9,783 nt of DNA from positions 1 to 9,783 of the forward strand of contig JAKAMD010000103.1 in NCBI GenBank assembly GCA_021823875.1, read 5' to 3'. Position numbers and translations under genes: made by a program. Under the pieces are notes generated by a model that was not told the origin of the DNA, did not search any database, and saw only the letters and a list, made by a program, of their open reading frames with translations. This DNA comes from Pseudomonadota bacterium. GTDB taxonomy: Bacteria > Pseudomonadota > Alphaproteobacteria > Rhizobiales > Xanthobacteraceae. Shown piece by piece: positions 6,897 to 9,783 of the stretch. Each line of letters begins with the position of its first letter. Position 1 is the first letter of the stretch.

Positions 6897-7657
6897 TGGA
6901 AGTCAAAGGTCAGGCTGCAATCGTCACCGGCGGCGCCTCGGGCCTGGGTGCCGCCACCGCGCGCACCTTGGCCGCAGCCGGCGCCAAGGTCGCGATCTTC
7001 GACGTCAATGCGGAAGCAGCCGCCGAGGTGGCGATCGACATCAACGGGCTTGCCATCAGCTGTGATGTCGCCAATGCCGCTGCCGCAGAAGCCGCGCTGA
7101 AAGAAGCGGCCGCCGACCACGGCCCGGCGCGCATCTTGGTCAATTGCGCCGGCATCGGACCGGCCAAGCGCATCGTCGGCCGCGACGGCCCGATGCCGCT
7201 CGCCGAATTCGAGCGCGTCATCCGGATCAATCTGATCGGCACCTTCAACATGATGCGGCTCGCCGCAGTCGCCATGCAGGGACTGGCGCCGCTTGCCGAC
7301 GGCGAACGCGGAGTAATCGTCTCAACTGCCTCGGTTGCTGCTTTCGAGGGTCAGATCGGCCAGGCCGCCTATTCCTCGTCCAAAGGAGGCGTTGCCGCCC
7401 TGACGCTGCCGGCGGCGCGCGAATTTGCCCAGTTCGGCATCCGCGTGCTGGCGATCGCGCCCGGCATCTTCGGCACACCTATGCTGCACGCGCTGCCGCA
7501 GGAGGCGCAGGATTCGCTCGGCGCCGCCGTGCCCTTCCCCAAGCGGCTGGGGCACCCGAGTGAATATGCTGCGCTGGTGTTGCATTGCATTCACAACGGT
7601 TATCTCAACGGCGAGGTGATCCGCATCGATGGCGCCCTGCGCATGGGTCCGCGCTAA
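6896..7657 (+). CDS. Short-chain dehydrogenase, HSD10-like 3-hydroxyacyl-CoA dehydrogenase
   Basis: A 253-residue classical SDR of normal length. It has the Rossmann nucleotide loop TGGASGLG (11-18), an acidic residue D36 after the second strand that favours NAD over NADP, NCAGIG (83-88), and the catalytic set S146, Y159 and K163 in STASVAAF and YSSSK. The pattern IVTGGASGLGAAT, APGIFGTPML and VPFPKRLGHPSEYA is that of type-2 (HSD17B10-like) 3-hydroxyacyl-CoA dehydrogenases. Here it would oxidise the 3-hydroxy-3-arylpropionyl-CoA made by the hydratase to the 3-oxo thioester for the thiolase. It starts at ATG 6896, with AAAGGGA just upstream. Its start overlaps the shifted-frame thiolase stop (TAATG), and the thioesterase follows after 3 bp. 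Confidence 0.9.
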   Translation: MEVKGQAAIVTGGASGLGAATARTLAAAGAKVAIFDVNAEAAAEVAIDINGLAISCDVANAAAAEAALKEAAADHGPARILVNCAGIGPAKRIVGRDGPMPLAEFERVIRINLIGTFNMMRLAAVAMQGLAPLADGERGVIVSTASVAAFEGQIGQAAYSSSKGGVAALTLPAAREFAQFGIRVLAIAPGIFGTPMLHALPQEAQDSLGAAVPFPKRLGHPSEYAALVLHCIHNGYLNGEVIRIDGALRMGPR

Positions 7658-7660
7658 CAC

Positions 7661-8155
7661 ATGATTCCGGTCGATTGGAATTCGCTGTTCGAACCCTCGC
7701 TCGCCGTCACACGAGGGTGGGGCTCAGGCCACGGCACGGTGTTGCGCAACAGCCGCAAGGTGCGCATCGAGTGGGGCGATTGCGATCCCGCCGGTATTGT
7801 CTTCTACCCGCGTTATTTCGCGATTTTCGATGCTTCGACCGCGGCGCTGTTCGAGCGCGCGCTCGGCCTCAGCAAGTACCAGCAGCTCAAGACCTACGGT
7901 TTCGCTGGTTATCCGTTGGTGCGCACGCGGGCGCGTTTCCTCAGGCCGACGCGGTTCGGCGACGACGTGGTGATCGACACCAGCATCAGCTTCAACCGGT
8001 CCAGCTTCGAGATTGAGCACCGCCTCAGTCATGACGGCGACGCCTGCGTGGAGTGCTCGGAGAAGCGGGTGTGGGTGGTGCACGATCCCGCCACCGGCGG
8101 CCTCAAATCGCATCCGCTGCCGGAGGCGGTGCTGGAGAAGTTCGGCCGCGTTTAG
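7661..8155 (+). CDS. 4-hydroxybenzoyl-CoA thioesterase-type hotdog thioesterase
   Basis: A 164-residue hotdog-fold protein. The segment EWGDCDPAGIVFYPRYF (37-53) closely matches the active-site helix start of the Pseudomonas CBS3 4-hydroxybenzoyl-CoA thioesterase; D42 corresponds to its catalytic Asp17. It would hydrolyse the aroyl-CoA left after thiolysis to 4-hydroxybenzoate or a methoxylated analogue and free CoA. The first 25-30 residues (MIPVDWNSLFEPSLAVTRGW and onward) have no counterpart in the CBS3 enzyme. No clear ribosome-binding site precedes the ATG, so it is probably translated by reinitiation from the dehydrogenase stop 3 bp earlier. An internal GTG at 7739 would give a family-length protein but also lacks a well-spaced ribosome-binding site. 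It is the last gene of the operon, convergent with marR. Confidence 0.87.
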   Translation: MIPVDWNSLFEPSLAVTRGWGSGHGTVLRNSRKVRIEWGDCDPAGIVFYPRYFAIFDASTAALFERALGLSKYQQLKTYGFAGYPLVRTRARFLRPTRFGDDVVIDTSISFNRSSFEIEHRLSHDGDACVECSEKRVWVVHDPATGGLKSHPLPEAVLEKFGRV

Positions 8156-8167
8156 CGCCGAGCGCTA
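8153..8167. terminator. Short palindrome spanning both stop codons of convergent genes
   Basis: TAGCGCCGAGCGCTA is a perfect 6-bp inverted repeat around CGA. The left TAG is the thioesterase stop and the right CTA is the marR stop on the other strand, leaving only 9 bp between the coding regions. It could form a small hairpin in either transcript, but there is no U-run and the stem is short, so intrinsic termination is doubtful. Confidence 0.25.
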
Positions 8168-8659
8168 CTCGATTTCCGCCGCGATCTTTTTCAACAGCGC
8201 CAGGAATCGCTTGCGGTCGCGCATGCCGATGATGCGGTCGAGATTGCGCTCATGCCGGCGGGCGCAGCGCGTGAGTTGCGTCAGCGTCTTCTTGCCCTCG
8301 GCGGTCAGATTGAGCCGGTAGGCCCTCCGGTCCGTGTCCATGCGGTTGCGCTCGACCAGCCCACGCCGCACCAGATCCTCCACCACGGGGGTGAGGCTCG
8401 ACTTGTCGCGGCCGGCGGCGTGGGAGAGTTCGGTCTGGCTGATTCCCGGATTGCGTGCGATCAGCGTCAGGGTGGCGAAACGCCCCGGACTCTCCCCTAT
8501 TTCCAGCGAGCGGCGCGAAAAGGCCTCGAAAGCGGCCTCCTGCGCCATCCGCAGATTGAACCCGATCCACAGCGCCAGCGGGCCGAATTTTACCGATTCT
8601 GCAACGCCTTCGCCGTTGCGCCCGCGCCGTTGCCGCCCCGACCCATTCGTCCCACTCAC
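8165..8659 (-). CDS. MarR-family transcriptional regulator, CouR-like candidate
   Basis: A 164-residue winged-helix regulator. The helix-turn-helix region is around SQTELSHAAGRDKSSLTPVVEDLVRRGLV (about 74-102), followed by the wing VERNRMDTDRRAYRLNLTAEG with the conserved DRR. This is the standard MarR layout, with dimerisation helices at both ends. The N-terminal 20 residues are basic and low in complexity. The start is GTG at 8659 (complement), with GAGGG 7 nt before it. It lies between the catabolic operon and the divergent transport gene. MarR proteins of this context (CouR of R. palustris, FerC, HcaR) are known to repress hydroxycinnamate genes and to be released by the hydroxycinnamoyl-CoA. 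By analogy this one may control both flanking units and its own promoter. Identity with CouR is inference from context. Confidence 0.87.
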   Translation of the reverse strand: MSGTNGSGRQRRGRNGEGVAESVKFGPLALWIGFNLRMAQEAAFEAFSRRSLEIGESPGRFATLTLIARNPGISQTELSHAAGRDKSSLTPVVEDLVRRGLVERNRMDTDRRAYRLNLTAEGKKTLTQLTRCARRHERNLDRIIGMRDRKRFLALLKKIAAEIE

Positions 8660-8716
8660 TGCGTGTCCCTCGCCTCGGCCGGTTGCGACATCTCCCCCGC
8701 TCGCCGGCCGCGATTT

Positions 8717-8736
8717 AGTTTGGCATCAAACCAACT
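8717..8736. promoter_or_regulatory. Candidate MarR operator in the marR-dctP divergent control region
   Basis: AGTTTGGCATCAAACCAACT contains the perfect inverted repeat GTTTG-GCAT-CAAAC (8718-8731) and an outer AGTT...AACT pairing. It lies in the 156-bp gap between the divergent marR and TRAP-receptor genes, 57 bp from the marR start and 79 bp from the receptor start, so one bound dimer could affect both promoters. Its flank TTAGTT also precedes the palindrome at 1863-1877. No strong sigma-70 promoter could be placed with confidence; a CATAAT at 8779-8784 resembles a -10 but has no good -35 at the right distance. Confidence 0.5.
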
Positions 8737-8801
8737 TTACATTCGCGCCCAGTTCCGGCTCTATTGGACAAAACTCGGCATAATTACTGCCAACCCATAA
8801 C

Positions 8802-8810
8802 AGAGGGAGG
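8802..8810 (+). promoter_or_regulatory. Strong ribosome-binding site of the TRAP receptor gene
   Basis: AGAGGGAGG lies 5 nt before the ATG at 8816. It is the most purine-rich Shine-Dalgarno in the window. It fixes the start and fits the high expression usual for periplasmic binding proteins. Confidence 0.7.
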
Positions 8811-8815
8811 AATTC

Positions 8816-9783
8816 ATGAAAACGCGTTTTGCGGCTCCTGTCTATGCCGCCGCCCTGGCCATGCTGGTGTGCGGTGCAAACGGCGTGCTGGCCCAGGAGA
8901 AGACCTTCAATCTCAAGATTTCTCACTGGGTGCCGCCGTCGCATCCGCTGCAGAAGGCGCTCGAGGAATGGGGCGCCTCGGTGGAGAAGGAATCCGGCGG
9001 TACCATTCACTACAAGGTCTATCCCTCGCAGCAGCTTGGTAAGGCCTTCGACCATTACGACATGGCGCGCGACGGCATCGCCGACCTCACTTACGTCAAT
9101 CCCGGCTATCAGCCCGGCCGCTTCCCGATCATCGCCGCCGGCGAGCTTCCGTTCCTGATGTCGAATGCCAAGGGCGGCACGGTAGCGCTCGACGAATGGT
9201 ACCGCAAATACGCGGCCAAGGAGATGAAGGACGTCAAGTATTGCCTCGCCTTCGTGCACGATCCCGGTTCGTTTCACTCGGTGAGTAAGAAAATCCTGGT
9301 GCCGGCCGACATCAAGGGCATGAAGATTCGCCCGGCGCAGGGCACCATCGCGACATTCGTCAAGCAGCTCGGCGGCGCCAACGTGGACGCCGCCGCACCC
9401 GAAGTGCGAGACGTGCTCGAGAAGCATGTTGCGGACGCGGTCACTTTCCCATGGGGCTCGATCGTGCTGTTCGGCATCGACAAGGTGACCAAGTACCATA
9501 TGGAAATGCCGTTCTACACCACGACCTTCGTGCTGGTGTTCAACAAGGCGGTGTACAATCAGATGGACGCCAAGCAGAAGAAGGTGATCGACGACCACTG
9601 CAACAGCCAATGGGCATTGCGGATCGCGAGCCCCTGGGCCGACTTCGAGCATGCCGGCATCGCCAAGATCAAAGCCGAGCCGGGCCAGAACGTCTACACG
9701 CTCACGCCGGCACAAATCGCCGAGTGGCGCAAGGCGGCAGCTCCGCTTGAGGCTACTTGGGGCGCGGGCGCCAAGACGGCGGG
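8816..9783 (+). CDS. dctP: TRAP transporter periplasmic substrate-binding protein, DctP/TarP type (C-terminus beyond the window)
   Basis: The frame is open from ATG 8816 to the right edge, giving 322 complete codons; family members are about 330-340 residues, so only a short tail is missing. A signal peptide is clear: MKTR, a hydrophobic stretch to about residue 21, then a probable cleavage after VLA (26/27). The mature part begins FNLKISHWVPPSHPLQKALEEW. Also visible are the conserved carboxylate-binding arginine R172 in MKIRPAQG and the segment APEVRDVLEKHVADAV that matches the family's receptor signature. Receptors of this family deliver organic acids to a DctQM membrane pair, expected downstream. 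R. palustris TarP binds p-coumarate and related aromatic acids; the context with two hydroxycinnamate ligases suggests the same ligand class here. The substrate is inference, the family is not. Confidence 0.92.
   Translation, partial: MKTRFAAPVYAAALAMLVCGANGVLAQEKTFNLKISHWVPPSHPLQKALEEWGASVEKESGGTIHYKVYPSQQLGKAFDHYDMARDGIADLTYVNPGYQPGRFPIIAAGELPFLMSNAKGGTVALDEWYRKYAAKEMKDVKYCLAFVHDPGSFHSVSKKILVPADIKGMKIRPAQGTIATFVKQLGGANVDAAAPEVRDVLEKHVADAVTFPWGSIVLFGIDKVTKYHMEMPFYTTTFVLVFNKAVYNQMDAKQKKVIDDHCNSQWALRIASPWADFEHAGIAKIKAEPGQNVYTLTPAQIAEWRKAAAPLEATWGAGAKTA

Noticed and set aside
8764..8780. GG-N10-GC spacing (TTGGAC...CGGCA) resembling a sigma-54 promoter
   Set aside because: Only the invariant GG and GC fit; the -12 element lacks TTGC and no activator gene is seen. 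Probably chance.
8252..8800. Plus-strand frame across marR and the divergent control region
   Set aside because: The minus strand encodes a clear MarR protein; this frame shows no domain and would cover the operator.
8726..9715. 329-codon minus-strand frame opposite the TRAP receptor
   Set aside because: The plus strand has a signal peptide, a strong ribosome-binding site and family motifs; the minus frame is compositionally a shadow and runs into the control region.
1..9783. CRISPR array, tRNA/rRNA genes, insertion sequences or prophage genes
   Set aside because: No regularly spaced repeats, RNA gene signatures, transposase motifs or phage proteins were seen on either strand.

Overview
The window is a high-GC accessory-catabolism region, most likely from an alphaproteobacterium of the Hyphomicrobiales (Bradyrhizobium / Rhodopseudomonas / Xanthobacteraceae type). 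The grounds are strong G/C at third positions, GTG and TTG starts, a palindromic intergenic repeat of a kind I associate with Bradyrhizobium-like genomes, and a gene set that recalls the p-coumarate region of Rhodopseudomonas palustris. Species cannot be read from the sequence.

Layout. (1) Bases 1-369, minus strand: the N-terminal 123 codons of a family I CoA-transferase alpha subunit, cut by the window edge. (2) 458-919, plus: a DUF3237/UPF0311 protein, divergent from the CoA-transferase. (3) 926-1012: a two-armed inverted repeat. (4) 1029-8155, plus: a tightly packed catabolic run of crotonase-fold enoyl-CoA hydratase, two tandem feruloyl-CoA-synthase-type ligases, thiolase, short-chain dehydrogenase and 4-hydroxybenzoyl-CoA-type thioesterase. 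From the first ligase onward the genes overlap or sit 3 bp apart. (5) 8165-8659, minus: a MarR-family regulator, convergent with the thioesterase. (6) 8816-9783, plus: a TRAP-transporter periplasmic receptor (DctP/TarP type), cut by the right edge and divergent from the regulator across a 156-bp control region.

How the genes fit together. The receptor would capture an aromatic carboxylate in the periplasm. The two ligases would activate hydroxycinnamates such as p-coumarate, ferulate or caffeate to CoA thioesters. The hydratase, dehydrogenase and thiolase would then remove two carbons as acetyl-CoA, and the thioesterase would release the aromatic acid (4-hydroxybenzoate or vanillate). That is a complete beta-oxidative side-chain shortening route. 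It differs from the usual Fcs/Ech retro-aldol route, which makes an aldehyde and needs an aldehyde dehydrogenase; none is visible here. The MarR protein is the natural candidate regulator.

Main points to check. The thiolase has a frameshift in a GC-dinucleotide tract at 6801-6811. It moves the conserved C-terminal active-site cysteine block out of frame, yet the shifted frame ends exactly at the TAATG junction with the next gene. Two palindromic sites (1863-1877 and 8717-8736) share a half-site and may be operators. The second ligase has a Cys in place of the Gly that follows the P-loop lysine.
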